NCBI GenBank assembly: GCA_004123355.1
Contig: SCHM01000008.1
Span: forward strand, 367,501-431,500
Source of the DNA: Amphirosellinia nigrospora
Lineage: Eukaryota; Ascomycota; Sordariomycetes; Xylariales; Xylariaceae
Direction: 5' to 3'
DNA length: 64,000 nucleotides
In this document: one piece after another, positions 12,264 to 24,190 of the stretch
How the letters are laid out: each line of letters starts with the position of its first letter
How positions within the stretch are numbered: position 1 is the first letter of the stretch
Program-made: the position numbers and the translations under genes
The notes under the pieces: generated by a model
Seen by the model: the letters and a program-made list of their open reading frames with translations, nothing else
What the model was told of the DNA's origin: nothing
Databases searched by the model: none

Positions 12264-15200
12264 TCTGACAGGTACACAAGCACTCTCTGTCAGCTAACCA
12301 TCTGACACTGAATATTTATCTTGGGTATCCCACGTAGCAGCCGAACCGTAGCCTTGCCTAATTCAAATTGAACTAATAAAACCTAGTATTATCGGAAGGA
12401 AGCACCGACCACTCCTGGTCGGCTTTAATCACCCAGACAATTTAATGATCCAGTGGCACGGATCAGATGGGTTAGAGATCGCAGCTTTCGTTCGTATGTT
12501 GATGCAATGTAATAGCCCATCTGACATGAGTCCGTCCTAGGAGTAAATCACCTCGGTGGTTAGCGATGACATAACTGTCTTATCAAATCCCGGTACACAA
12601 TTCTTAGAGTTTCTCTATTGGAGCGACTACTGAGCGAAAAATAGTCCCAAGTATGAAAGGCCCAACTACATGTGTGTAATCGAACCATAAGTCCAATTTC
12701 GTATAGTCGGTTAACAGGATGTAGGAGATCTTAGAGTAACAAGGATTGAACAACGCTAGGAAATCTCGTGCGAGTCGTGCTGTAACGAAGCATAGGACGG
12801 GCTCGAGTGTCACTGTCTCAACCCGCGACGAGAGCCCCTATCGTCGGACAAAGAGAGATGCCAACAGCCGGAGTAGGACCGGCATTAATGTGCCGTAAAT
12901 GGTAGCACATTGTACGCTGTTGTCTCAAATGGAACAACTGTGTCTTTACCGAGTGATACTATATAGGGGTTAGTTGGATCATTGAGGTCTGACCGACTCA
13001 ACTGAGGTTTAGCGAATGCCCCGTGAAAACCCGTTCTTGGTACACATGCAGTCATATGTCATATGTAGTCCTGCCATCTGGATTCTTTCCCATCTAGATT
13101 CTTTTCCATAGCTAGAGAGGGAGGGGTGAGGATGTATTGTCGGATCACAGCTTCTGGGTACACTTACTATACCACGAACTGGTGGTATGCGGTAGACCAG
13201 AGATTTATACACCAGATGTGTGGTGTGGTACCTGCAATTAGGTGATATCGAGACGGGGTTTGAGGCTACATTGCATCGACAGGTACCGTACATACAGCCA
13301 TATATGTATCATGCCTACCTAGGTAGTCAAGGTTGTGCCCACACACTCAGTCCCATTACAACGAAGGTTATATAGGTACTTGCGGGACTAGCAGATCAAG
13401 TATCGTGAGAGATGCGATCAATGCGGGGGAAATGCATTGGCAAGTAGCGACTACTTGGGGATCCCTGGCCACGGTACATACAGTACCTGAGGCTTGGCAC
13501 AATCGACCTTTTACTTGGTGCGATCTAGTGCAATTGGTACCTACACCTTTGCATTTTTGTGAACTTGTTGTTGATTTAAACTCTTTGTTATGGACGATTA
13601 GATCTCAGAAACTCTCGAATGTCAGTGGTAATAAATTTGCACCTTGGTAATATAAGGTTTAACTGTTAGATAATTTCAATACCTTACCGTGTCAGGACCC
13701 TAGGTTATACCTGGCGAGGAAAAAAAAAAAAGGTCACGTGTGGCCACACACATGTGGTTCTTAGCTTGATGAAGCTGGGCAGAGTAGGTACCTAGCAAAC
13801 TGAAGTACCTAGAATTAGTTTTGAACTGGGCAACATTAGCAAACTTGTAGGAATAATGTGTGGAAGAAAAAAAAAGTCCTAACACTGTACTCCTCGGCTA
13901 AGGCGAGGTGTGACCTGAATCCACAAGTCACTCGTTCAGGGATTGGGTAGCGGGCTGAGGCTGTGCTGCTGTGCTGCAATACGCTGCAAGTAGGGAGCGA
14001 GCCACTCAGAAGCATCTAAATGCCATAAGCTCCTGGATTCAGCGGTACTTCTTCGAAGGTTGCCGCCACGTACCGCCCACCACTCCTCAACATCTCTTCT
14101 CCCTCTTCCCACTCCATTTATTTTCTCCGAACACCCTGGAAAAACCAGACGCAAACCCACACAACGGCCTCACGGCGCAAAGCAATACTAGACTACTACT
14201 TTCCTATAGTCTAGTACATCGGCACTACACATAGAACCACACAACGTATCAAAGCTACATGCTACTCACGTCTACACTGCTTCGACACTCAGATTGCTGC
14301 ACTCGCCCCGGCTTAATTATACTTACGCGCGAAGAGGAGACAGGGGCTTCTACCTAAAGGTATCGCAACATCTTAATATGTTCTTCTTCCAGTTACCTTG
14401 TGATCGCCTCTCTCTCCATCCTTGATCAGATCTTCGACCCACAAAGAGACGCACATTAATGGTCCCCACCTCTCTTTTCACCATCGAGGCTGCTTCGCTG
14501 CTGCTTGTGGTCGTTGCAAGGCTGCTGGCCAATGGTAACACTGCATCACTGTTGTACCCAACGCTATCTTTTTTTTTCCAATTTTTTTTCTATCTCAGGT
14601 TGAATCTCTATCCAAGTGGAGCTGTAATGTCTCGATAGCAGGCAGCCTACGCAACAACTACGCCTATTATCAAATTCGCCCCGATTACCAATTGATATGG
14701 ATGGTGGGAATTCGGGTACGAGTACAAACATTGATTGAATGGGTGCAACCTATACTCCTCGTTTGCAAGATAATTCGTTGGACTAAAATGGTATTTTGCC
14801 ATTTCGAGCCCCGCTATCTTGCTTATACTTCGATTGATGAATACGTTGGCCCCATCCAGCCCCACTCCAGCCAATTATATCATGTTTGCACCCACCCACA
14901 CATCATTCTCCTTTGTCCTTTTTTTTTCGGGAGGGGTCAGGAGGTAGGTACTTGGCCTATCGCTGTTGGGTACTTCAGCCTTCCACCTGCATTTCTCTCT
15001 CGACCACTGCTGATCACATTTGGAAGCCTGGCCGTTTGTGTCTTACATCATTCCATCCCCTCGGCAATAATCCTTTTTCTACATTGATAAAATCGCTTTT
15101 TCTTCTTTTACTTCTTCCTTCGCCCCCGTGGTTCCTCGAGTGAATGACGTCGGCCTTCTACCTACCTCAGGGTCATCAACGTTGCGTCGTCTCACGTGGC

Positions 15201-17222
15201 TGAGGAGCAAGTCGCAGGCATTGTCTCTTCCGAATATCAGTTTCTCAGCTCGTACAGTATCTGTACTCCTTAGCTTGGCGACGGTACAGCATACCTATAC
15301 ACTACCTGCACGTCTCTTCCCGCCACGACCTTATCCGTGTCGGTACAAGCTGCCTCAGGTACAGTACCGTACTCCAGAGGCCCCCACCACGCTTACGAGT
15401 ACACAACGAGTACCACCTTCCGGGTCGAAACCAGCTGGGAACACGAAGCGCCAAGGCCAAGACACGACTCAGACAAACGAAACCAGACGGCGTCTGCGCG
15501 ACCCCCGTTCTTTGCTGGTCTTCAGTCTTCCAGCATTCTACTCCCGCTATAATATGTATGTACGTATACATATATGAGGCCATCATAGAGAGTGACAGGC
15601 TGTGTGTTCTCTCAAGTCACTCACTCTCCGTCCCTTCTAGCTAGCGCTTTTTTTTTTTTTTTTTTTAACAGCACAACATTATACCCATTCTTTCCCGCCT
15701 CCCATTTCGCCCCACGCCCCCACTCCACGCCCTCCCCAATCAAGCTTTTCCCCTACACCCTGCGCCTCTCCCGGCTTGCCTCGCCCGTACAGGCCGTACT
15801 GCCTGCCTACCTTAACCATTCACCCATCCACCCGTCTTCGCCACCTGGACCTTGTCTACTTGTCCACTTCGTCTCCCTCTTTTTCTACTCGGGCGTACCT
15901 CGATCTACTTTGCATGCACCGCACGCGCGCACGATATACATTTGCGCGAAAAACTACTTTCAAACCTACTTTTCGTGGTCCTGTGTGTCTTACCGATACC
16001 TGATACCTGATACCTTACCCGGGCTCTTGCTGCGGTCCCATCCTCCCAAGTACTGTACTTTCATCATCGTCCGTTCGATCTCTTCTACCTTCTTCTCGTG
16101 TACCCGTCCATTTCCCTGTGCATTCCACCGATCCCAAACCAACAACGGGACCAACAGTACCACGCGACCTGCGTGTTCAAGCATTTCATTTCACGCAAAG
16201 TACCAACCAACAACGTCCAACATACCCACCCTGTACCCTGACTCTCTATCCTATACAAGCTCCAGTGTACCTACAACCTCACTCCCCTTCCTGATTGACT
16301 CGACTATGTCCGTACTCTCGTGTGTCTAACCGTCTTGCTTTAGTTCACGACAATTATACACCCAAGCATCGTGGGGTACTTGCTATCGCCTTACCTAAAC
16401 CACTTACGATCTAATCTACTCTGGTTCCGCGCTGTTCACCGACGCGTCGCGCTTATCTATTATATTCAGCTCGGTGCTCTTGAACTTCTGACCGTCGACA
16501 TCATCATCCACGGCGTGGTGCTTCTTTTCAGGCGCATCCCTTCCTATCATCGCGTCACGAGTTGTTGCGACAGTTAACCCGTAAGCTTATTTTGGCACCT
16601 TTTTGCTGTTTGATTGATATCTTTTTTTTCCTTTGCGAGTATTGCCTTGCGCTGCATGACGCTGTTTTGTACATCGGCTTAGTATGACGCGTATTGACCG
16701 CGCTGCATGCACCTATCACACGGCGCGCCGCTAAGCCCATGCACCCCTCCCCCCAAGCTCTATCCACTATACTCGTCGCCTCACATCGCAATCATGTATT
16801 AGACTCGTATCAAGATATTTGGTCAAGTCTTCTTGCAGCTATTTACACAACAACTCTTGAACACATATCCGGATGTGTTATCTTCATGACTCTTGTTGTT
16901 CATGATCTGTCAGCCACTCACTCATATTCTAGATTGACAAGTTTATTTCCTCTGTTGGTTAACAATGAGTTTACCTCTCATGTTATCTCATACACAATCC
17001 GCTTTTCCTCATCTCGTTCCATTCAACATGCCTTGTACCTTGGAAGATGTCTCTTCCCTCGTTGTTATAATTCCCATTACCCCTTGTACATACCTCGGGG
17101 ATGTCTGCATTAATTTCCCTTAAGTTTTACGTTTCACGTTGTATGATAATGACTTGCATCTTGCTTTCTCTCGACTCCCCTCGCTTATACTTGAGCTGAC
17201 ACGAGTTTGCCCAACACAGATC
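12264..17222. other. Intergenic/leader region upstream of the second Myb-like gene
   Basis: Five kilobases without a supported CDS. The last 2.3 kb (about 14900-17200) are strongly pyrimidine-rich on the plus strand, with short upstream ORFs and a 19 nt T run at 15648-15666, as in promoters and long 5' leaders of fungal regulatory genes. This fits the plus-strand Myb-like gene starting at 17223. The palindrome CTACCTAGGTAG lies at 13315-13326. Confidence 0.5.
15648..15666. repeat. Poly-T tract (19 nt)
   Basis: A run of 19 consecutive T lies in the pyrimidine-rich leader about 1.6 kb upstream of the Myb-like start codon. Such tracts are common in fungal promoters and 5' leaders, where they disfavour nucleosomes. 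No function is shown here. Confidence 0.85.
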
Positions 17223-18902
17223 ATGCAGCAGTGGCAGGTTGGCCCTGTGCCGGAGTACCTCTACGGCTCCACACAGCATCCGAATGAAATGCAGTGAGTA
17301 TTATCCACCACTTTGGCACTTCGCTCAACACCATGCACAAAGCCTTCCACCGCCAGGTACAAGTTGAGCGCAGCACCTGGCGTTTTCTTCTTGATTCTCC
17401 ATTTCTTAGCAATGGCCTTTCATGGCTCTGCGCTCCTTACCTCCCCCATATTCCAGACGAGCCTCACACAAACCCTTACGCATGATGTCCTGATGGGTAC
17501 ATATCTGCTTGAGTGCATGTTTCGCGTCTTGAAAACGAGGCGTTGCACAGGCATTCAAACTGGCTCCACACCTCTTTCCCTTCTGCTAGGTAACGGGGAT
17601 TCGATGATCGCTTCATTGGATACTATAGATGGATGATTTCGGCAACAACGCTCTTCTCCCTCTGCACTCTCAAGATTCACAGCCTCCCTTACGAGTCTAA
17701 TAGCATGCTGAACCTCTGCCGTCTATCTGTTTCGGAACTCATCTAAAATAGGCTAACGTGTTGTGCTAACGTTGTATGAAATGCAGCACAACACATCCTT
17801 ATCAGCCTGATATGTCACGACGTAACGAATTCACTGGTTACGCGACACCTGGCCAGAATCCAGCCGCCCAGCCCCATCAGCAACACGGTCAGCCCCATCA
17901 CCAGCAACAGCCGCAACATGGGCAACACCCTACGCACCAACCACACCAAGCTCATCAGCCGCATACTCAGCACGCACAGCATCAGCAACAACAGCATCAA
18001 CATGCGCAACACCAGTCCCAACCTCAGCATCATCAGCAGCACCATGCGACGCCTGTGCCGCCGCCGATTAACCTCTCGACGCCGGCTGCGGCACCCACCC
18101 AACAACAGTCCACCCCTACGCAAACCCCTGCTCAGCCTGCTCCTCGCGGCCGTAAGCGACCCGCACCCGGACATCAACAAGCCGCACAGCAACCTCATCA
18201 GCCGACTCACCCGCAGCCGCATGCGTCTACGCCGACTCCGGCACCTGCCACTACGACTGCTCCAGCCACAACAGCCTCGGCGCCCATGCCCGCTACTCCC
18301 GTTGCTGCGCCCACGCCTGTCCCTGCTCCATCAGTGGCTCAGCAGCCCTGTTCCGGCGCCAACGCCAGCATCAGACGGCGCTGATACGCCTTCCAAGCCC
18401 CTCCGGTCAAGAAGAGCCGCACTAATACCCCGTGGACTCCAGCTGAGGAGCTGAGGCTGAAACAGATGCGAGACGCTGGTAATAGCTGGGCGGAAATCGC
18501 TAAGGTTTGCACATCTCTCAGATTATCTTGTCAGGGTGAGCACGTCGGCTGACATGAGAACAGACATTTCCTACCAGAACCGAAGGAAGCGTCAAGAAGC
18601 ATTGGTATAAAGTATGATTGGGCCCCCCATATCTATGGCGTCTTGACTTTTCACTAATGAGGTTAGGATATGCACTACGCCGAGTTTGCTGAGGACGAGA
18701 GTCAGGCACTTCTCAATGCTATCAAGGATTACGAGAACAACAAATGGAAGACGATAGGACAGAAAGTTGGGAAGCCCGCAAAGGTTTGTAATACCCGGCG
18801 AGTGCTCCACTTACATTTTCTGACTAACTTGCGTCATAGGCATGTGAACAATATGCCAAGGAGCATTTCCCCGATCTGTTTGCGACCCAAAAGGCCCGCT
18901 AG
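17223..18902 (+). CDS. Gln/His/Pro-rich Myb-like (SANT) DNA-binding protein
   Basis: Five exons fit: 17223..17293, 17787..18504, 18564..18611, 18667..18783 and 18840..18902. The introns are GT-AG (493, 59, 55 and 56 bp) with consistent phases. After a short N-terminus (MQQWQVGPVPEYLYGS) come about 70 residues rich in Gln and His, then Pro/Thr/Ala-rich sequence. The C-terminal Myb region contains SRTNTPWTPAEELRLKQMRD, AGNSWAEIAK and TRTEGSVKKHWYKDMH, then a second helical unit with KWKTIGQKVGKPAKACEQYA. The last domain ends at a TAG after FATQKAR. A nuclear transcription or chromatin role is inferred. Between about 18346 and 18400 the frame shifts and returns, creating an in-frame TGA at 18382. 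Reading PVPAPTPASDGADTPSK in the other frame removes it, which fits missing C/G bases. The long first intron could hide a different 5' structure. Confidence 0.85.
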
Positions 18903-20797
18903 AAAGTCGCGATGTCCCCGGTCTGGCTTTGAGGCGTTGTAACTAGACAAATACCGCGGCCCCAACCCTTGTCACCAGGCCGGTTACTCGTAGGAAGACA
19001 CAACAACTCATGGACCGTCACTTGAAGGCTATAGGACTCTGGATGTAACCCATTAAACTTCACCCCTATATAAAATTTCTGGGGGTCATGTACGACTGTA
19101 TAGCTCTATCTTCCTTCCGCCACAGTAGCATAGCACCACTTCAGCTATCTGCTATTACGGCTTAAACATCAACCTTGGATCACCTTTAACAACGACCTGT
19201 ATGGCTTACGCAATTTTCCCGTACTCTGGTCCCATGCCCCTGTACCATCTGCGATCTATCATTCACCTCTGCTATATCCGACAGCATCTTAATTCCGGGC
19301 ATAACACTGTTTTAACATATAGATACCGAGGATGAATCAGATCACTATGGATCGTTGATGCTCCGACCGAGCAGTACTCAGTGCACCCGTCTAGCTTCTA
19401 TTAGCGGCACAGGGCGTATTATTCATGCAGTGCTTATTTTAAGGGTTATCGACACTTATTTATCCTGAGAAGCTTAAAATAGCCGGGGTATTGCTCTTGG
19501 TTCTCTTCACAAAAGTTGTTATTCTTCACGTTGCATCATACCCATTTGTGTTTAGGTCGGAATAGGGGCTGCTTAAAGGGAGGGCTTATAGAACTAGCCT
19601 TGTTCGGTTCTTTCGTGTAGCCACAGGACAAATCACGTTCTTCTTTCTCTTACTTTGATTGCGCTGGGGGTATTAGCGGAAGGAAGGGGGGTGGATGGAT
19701 ATGGATGGAGGTACTTCAAGTGGGATGATGGATGGCGGGATTACACATTGATTTCTTATTCTATCAACAGGTGTTGGCTCTACATAATTCAAGTAACAGA
19801 CTAGTCCCACGGCAGCTTCAATCGCAATTGTTTTCATTTGATTAAGAAAAAGAACACCCGCCTACCCGGCTAACATGTCTAGACGCATGTGCCATATTAA
19901 CGTGTTTCTTGAATAAAAATTGTGGTGTCTGCATTGCATCAACAACTATTTGTCAATTTGTCATAAATCCAAGTAGGAGAGTTGGGACACTTGATCACTC
20001 CTACGCTCTACTGTGTTTTGGCATTTGAAGCGCGAGCTCAAGTTGGAGCAAGCGTTTTTTCTATGAACCCTATTCTCTGACTTTTGGCCCAACATTTCTC
20101 CTTCTAGCTTGGTTTCACTATTTTGGGGGCGTACCTCTTTAAAATTACCCTTTCGCCTTGTCCGCTCCTGCTCCCGCTCCCGCTCAAGTTCACAGCATGC
20201 TCAGGGATCCATGCCTGAATTCAACTTTCTACTTTGTCCCCCTGGGGTCACCCGGTTTTTAAATCCTGGCAAACTGTATCACGGAAAGAAAACTTTGCCA
20301 TCATCCCCATGGGTGCCCTTCTCAATCTTGTAATGTGTCGTAGAACCCTGTCATTTCACCCATCTATTCCAACGACCGCCAAGAGATTGAGCATCGGCGG
20401 TGCAGGTTGCAAGTTCAATAACAAGCGATCGGGGTGTGAACATCACATATGTAGACACTACCGCGGGTATACATCCCGGGTGGTCTTCGAGATTCCATGG
20501 GCTGGCACATATAGCCTCGCAATTTCAAGTCCGCGTCATTAACTCATTAACCTCGTAACTTGATTTATGGATGCCTAGCCTAGATTGTTGAATGATAGGA
20601 CACCTGCGATCAAAAGTGTGTTTAGGCAGCTCAGATCAAGCCAGAACGTAGAAACAAATAGAGAAATCGCCATAACTTCCGAGTTTAGTTTTACCTATAA
20701 GCCCCATAGCATATGCCCTTTGGATCGTGAGATGGGGCATCTCAGTCTGAGCATGACGAAGTCTGAACTCCTCCCGTTTCAGAAGGCTATCATAGCC
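18903..20797. other. Intergenic region between Myb-like and NUDIX genes
   Basis: No supported gene in 1.9 kb. The first part is presumably the 3' region of the Myb-like gene; the last few hundred bases are the promoter of the NUDIX gene. An in-frame upstream ATG at 20585 would extend the NUDIX protein by 71 residues, but that extension has no domain character. Confidence 0.5.
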
Positions 20798-22180
20798 ATG
20801 TCCCGTGCACAATATCTCGCATACCTACGCTCTTCCCTGGAAGACGGGCCATGGGCGACGTCTACGCCTAACCCCGCCGAAGATCAGGATGAAACGAAGA
20901 GAAACCCTGTTCCTCCAATCAACACCCACAGACCCGCGGATAAGCTCTCGGTGGGCGTGTGTATATTTCGCCTCGACGACCAGACACTAAGTCCGGCTGT
21001 CCTACTCCTCCGACGTTCGCCACACTGGTGGCGACAGCGCAACTTCACGACCGTCAGGGGCAGACACGGCGGAGGCGAATGGGAGCTGCCGGGCGGTAAG
21101 GTCGAGAACGACGACTTCAGTATCTCGGCCGCCATTGAACGGCTCGTTAGGGAGAAGACAGGACTCAGAGTGACGAAGATCATGGTTATGTTGTCAGATG
21201 TGCGTTGGAGAGAGGAACTCAAGGTCTTACTTTGTGAGGATGAGGATAAGGTCGAGAAGAGTACTGATGAGGGTTCGAACGAGGATGGGGATAGTGATGG
21301 GGACGTGGTGGGAACCAAAATCGGCTTGGCGATTGATATGAGTTCTAATAACAGCCGAGGCAGCGAAAATGCCGACAACAGTAATGGCAGCGGTATTAGT
21401 AACGGTAATGAGATCTCGAGTGGCGAAGAAACCCTCGTGTCCCCGCTTCCGTTCGATCTGAAACCGCTAAGAATCCACCTCCCGAAAGACTCTTCGTCGT
21501 CGTCATCGTCGTCGTCGGGTTTATCGGGCCCACGGCTAACAACGGGGTCGGGGTCGGAATCGGGATCGAGTGCCGTCCCGCCGCCGCCAGTACCGCCCAA
21601 AGACCCCGGCCGCTTCGCGTGGGTCTACCGGGAGCACGGCGGCGACGACGATGACGAGAACCACGCCGACCACGAACGCGACAACGACTACCACAGGTAC
21701 GAGTCTGACGAGGACCATGATCCGTCACTAAAGCCAGCACCACTCTCCCTGCCCTCACGAAAGCTGCAGCCGCCCGGCCGCCGCAGGACGGGGTCCTCGG
21801 CGACACTCCCGGCGTCCATGGCGCGCGTGCACTGGCGCGACGCGCAGGTGATACCGTACAAGATGGTGTGGAAGGAGTACGTGCAGCTCAATTTCACGGT
21901 GCTCGTGGACGAAAACCCCGACGAGGAGCCCTTGTCTAAGTTTCGGAGGCCACGTGCCAGCAGCGATGGGAAAGGGGTGGGCGGAGAAGGAAAAGGAGAA
22001 AAAGAAGGTGAAGGAGGAGAAGAAGTAGAGGAAGAAGAACATGACGCGCTCCAGTGGGCCACTTGGGCAGGTGTTGAGAAGCTCCCCATGAATGAGGATC
22101 TGAGACAGGTTGTCTTTGAGGGCTTGGCTTGGATAAAATCCTTGGCTGGGGCTTCTTCTAAAGAAATACGGGATGCTTGA
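20798..22180 (+). CDS. NUDIX-fold protein with degenerate NUDIX box
   Basis: An uninterrupted frame encodes 460 aa from the ATG at 20798 (MSRAQYLAYLRSSL, chosen because it starts an ordered N-terminus). An in-frame ATG at 20585 would give 531 aa. The NUDIX fold runs from about residue 45: VGVCIFRLDDQTLSPAVLLL, then WELPGGKVEND and AAIERLVREKTGLRV. The consensus GX5EX7REUXEEXGU is damaged: the position of the catalytic RE is RL and the EE pair is EK. A long acidic, Ser/Asn/Gly-rich insertion (about residues 150-330) splits the fold. The strand after it (MARVHWRDAQVIPYKMVWKE) and the C-terminal helix (WATWAGVEKLPMNEDLRQ) resume the fold. Loss of metal-binding Glu residues suggests weak or no hydrolase activity, so it may act as a binding or regulatory NUDIX protein. 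The substrate is unknown. Confidence 0.8.
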   Translation: MSRAQYLAYLRSSLEDGPWATSTPNPAEDQDETKRNPVPPINTHRPADKLSVGVCIFRLDDQTLSPAVLLLRRSPHWWRQRNFTTVRGRHGGGEWELPGGKVENDDFSISAAIERLVREKTGLRVTKIMVMLSDVRWREELKVLLCEDEDKVEKSTDEGSNEDGDSDGDVVGTKIGLAIDMSSNNSRGSENADNSNGSGISNGNEISSGEETLVSPLPFDLKPLRIHLPKDSSSSSSSSSGLSGPRLTTGSGSESGSSAVPPPPVPPKDPGRFAWVYREHGGDDDDENHADHERDNDYHRYESDEDHDPSLKPAPLSLPSRKLQPPGRRRTGSSATLPASMARVHWRDAQVIPYKMVWKEYVQLNFTVLVDENPDEEPLSKFRRPRASSDGKGVGGEGKGEKEGEGGEEVEEEEHDALQWATWAGVEKLPMNEDLRQVVFEGLAWIKSLAGASSKEIRDA

Positions 22181-24190
22181 GGAATATCACTCTGGACGAG
22201 GGCGGGATACGATGTTCACACGAGAAATGACTGGTATAGTTGTTGGCATTATCAAAGACTACCTAGTAATATTAATAGGCAGATTAAAAAATCTCTAGAG
22301 TTAAGTGGTTTGTTAGATGCCTAGGTTGAATCCCCCTTTACGTATCTGTCTCACTATTACATATACATAGGCGAGTAAAATATTCTCATGTCTGAAGATG
22401 ACCTCATCTTTGTATTTACTTATTAAAACCACCCAGTTTCATGTAATACCAGCCCTATGACATGCACACAGTACCTATACTGGGACCCCTGGGCACCCAT
22501 TTTAGGGAATACCTACATACTAGGTACTGCCCACCGGCATCGATTGCCATACTAGGAACAAATGCTTGCGTGGACGGGAAGTTTAAACAGGCAACCCAGC
22601 GTCATTCCCTGCTTGTTGCAGCAGGTATCTTCAAACTTCTTTAGCAGCCTATTGGAATATTTTGATCAGATCCTGATCATAGATGGTGCCCAGGAAGAAC
22701 ACATGGTCATAAGGTATGTACATGTATGTATGTAGCCGGATACCTGCTGCTGTGTAGCGATTCACAGCGGGATGCATTCAAGGGTAAGGGTTTTCCGATT
22801 ACTGTAGGTACTTAATAGGTAGCATACACAGATGCCTTATCTGGATAAAGATTGGCAAGATGGGAGCGTAGCCACCACTCATGTTTCTTCTTTTAAAACC
22901 AATCTCAAAGCAAAGTGGAGAATAGCATATGAAAATACGAGCTTTACCACTCACACAGCGAGCCGTCTTAGTGGCCAGTGGCTAGTACCTGCTAGAAAGA
23001 GAAGCTCTGTGTACCTAGGTACTAATTTGGAGTACACTACTTACCTCAGGTACGCTACAGCACAAGAGGAGAGAAAGGTACTGAATAAACCAAGTCATTG
23101 AGGTGCTACCTAGGTCGCTCGATAGCAACCCCTGGCGCACTTTATGTGTCCCACTAGCAACACTATATCCGGGGTAAAATAGCGTATTCAATGTTGAACT
23201 TGATTTTGGAAGCGATGCACTCAAGTAAGTATGAATGTACCTGCCTCTGAATTGTACATGTAGGCCACTTTTATCGGCGCTGTCATCGAGCTGCTGCTCT
23301 CCCCCATGTACAAAGGTGGAGACGTGGCTGAAAGCATCGACCATCTCTTTGTAGCGAGGTACTTGTTTGTGCTGCGTATATACTACAGCATCGAAGTACA
23401 CTATACACGCACATTTTGCCAAGCTTGGCACCAAGTTGCAGGGATATCTCTTGCCCTCGACATGGACATGGCCCGATCCGCCGTTTCCTGCTTTTTTGTC
23501 ATCGTCTTATCCGCACGGTCTCCTCATCCTCATCCTCTCTCTTCCCTCTTTCGCTACTTTCCCCTATAAACAACCCGACTCAGCGCGTGTCATTTATCAC
23601 CTACCCAACATTCGGGCACCCTCGTTTTCCCCCGGTTCCTTAGCGTCTTGGTCTGTTCTAACCAGGTATAATTCGAATACAAGATCAAAGACAACGACAA
23701 CAACGGCCAACATTTGAGACTGTGATCTGTCCGTGGTCATAGTTTAATTGTGTCAAGTCCCTTGTCCCACCACTCGCTACCCCATCCCGGTTCGGTTATA
23801 CTTCATTCGCTGTACCATTCTCGAGACGTTCGTGGTGCTTGTTCAATCGTTTCAACCCAACGGACACGCAGGCTCGAGGGAGATACTATTACTCACTTGG
23901 CTTGTTCCTCTCGTTGACAAACGCCACCCACCATATATCCATTTAGACGATCGGTTCACCAACGCATTTGATACCGTGACCTGGCCCCTTGGAATCGCGC
24001 ATTCTCGGTAGTAAAGCAGCGCCTCTCGTCTCAGCCCATCGCTCGTTTGTTCGTTTAGCTTCCGCCTCCCGGTTGCTGTATATACATATACCACTTGGCC
24101 GCTTTGGCTGTGGATCGGTCCTCGCCCACGACCACAACCCTCACGTAATACTATAATCAACCTCCGAGCTCCCGATCGACGGCCGTCGTG
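22181..24190. other. Intergenic region, no supported gene
   Basis: Two kilobases of AT-rich DNA without a recognisable gene. Two copies of the ACCTAGGT palindrome lie within 100 bp of each other (23011-23022 and 23106-23117). The last 600 bp are pyrimidine-rich on the plus strand, consistent with the promoter and leader of the CRH-like gene. Confidence 0.55.

Noticed and set aside
17815-18222. Minus-strand ORF rich in Leu and Arg over the Gln/His-rich exon
   Set aside because: It is the reverse reading of CAG/CAC repeats; the plus strand has splice sites and a Myb domain.
20884-21806. Long minus-strand ORFs opposite the NUDIX gene
   Set aside because: They are shadows of the GC-rich, low-complexity acidic insertion read backwards, giving Ser- and Arg-rich nonsense.
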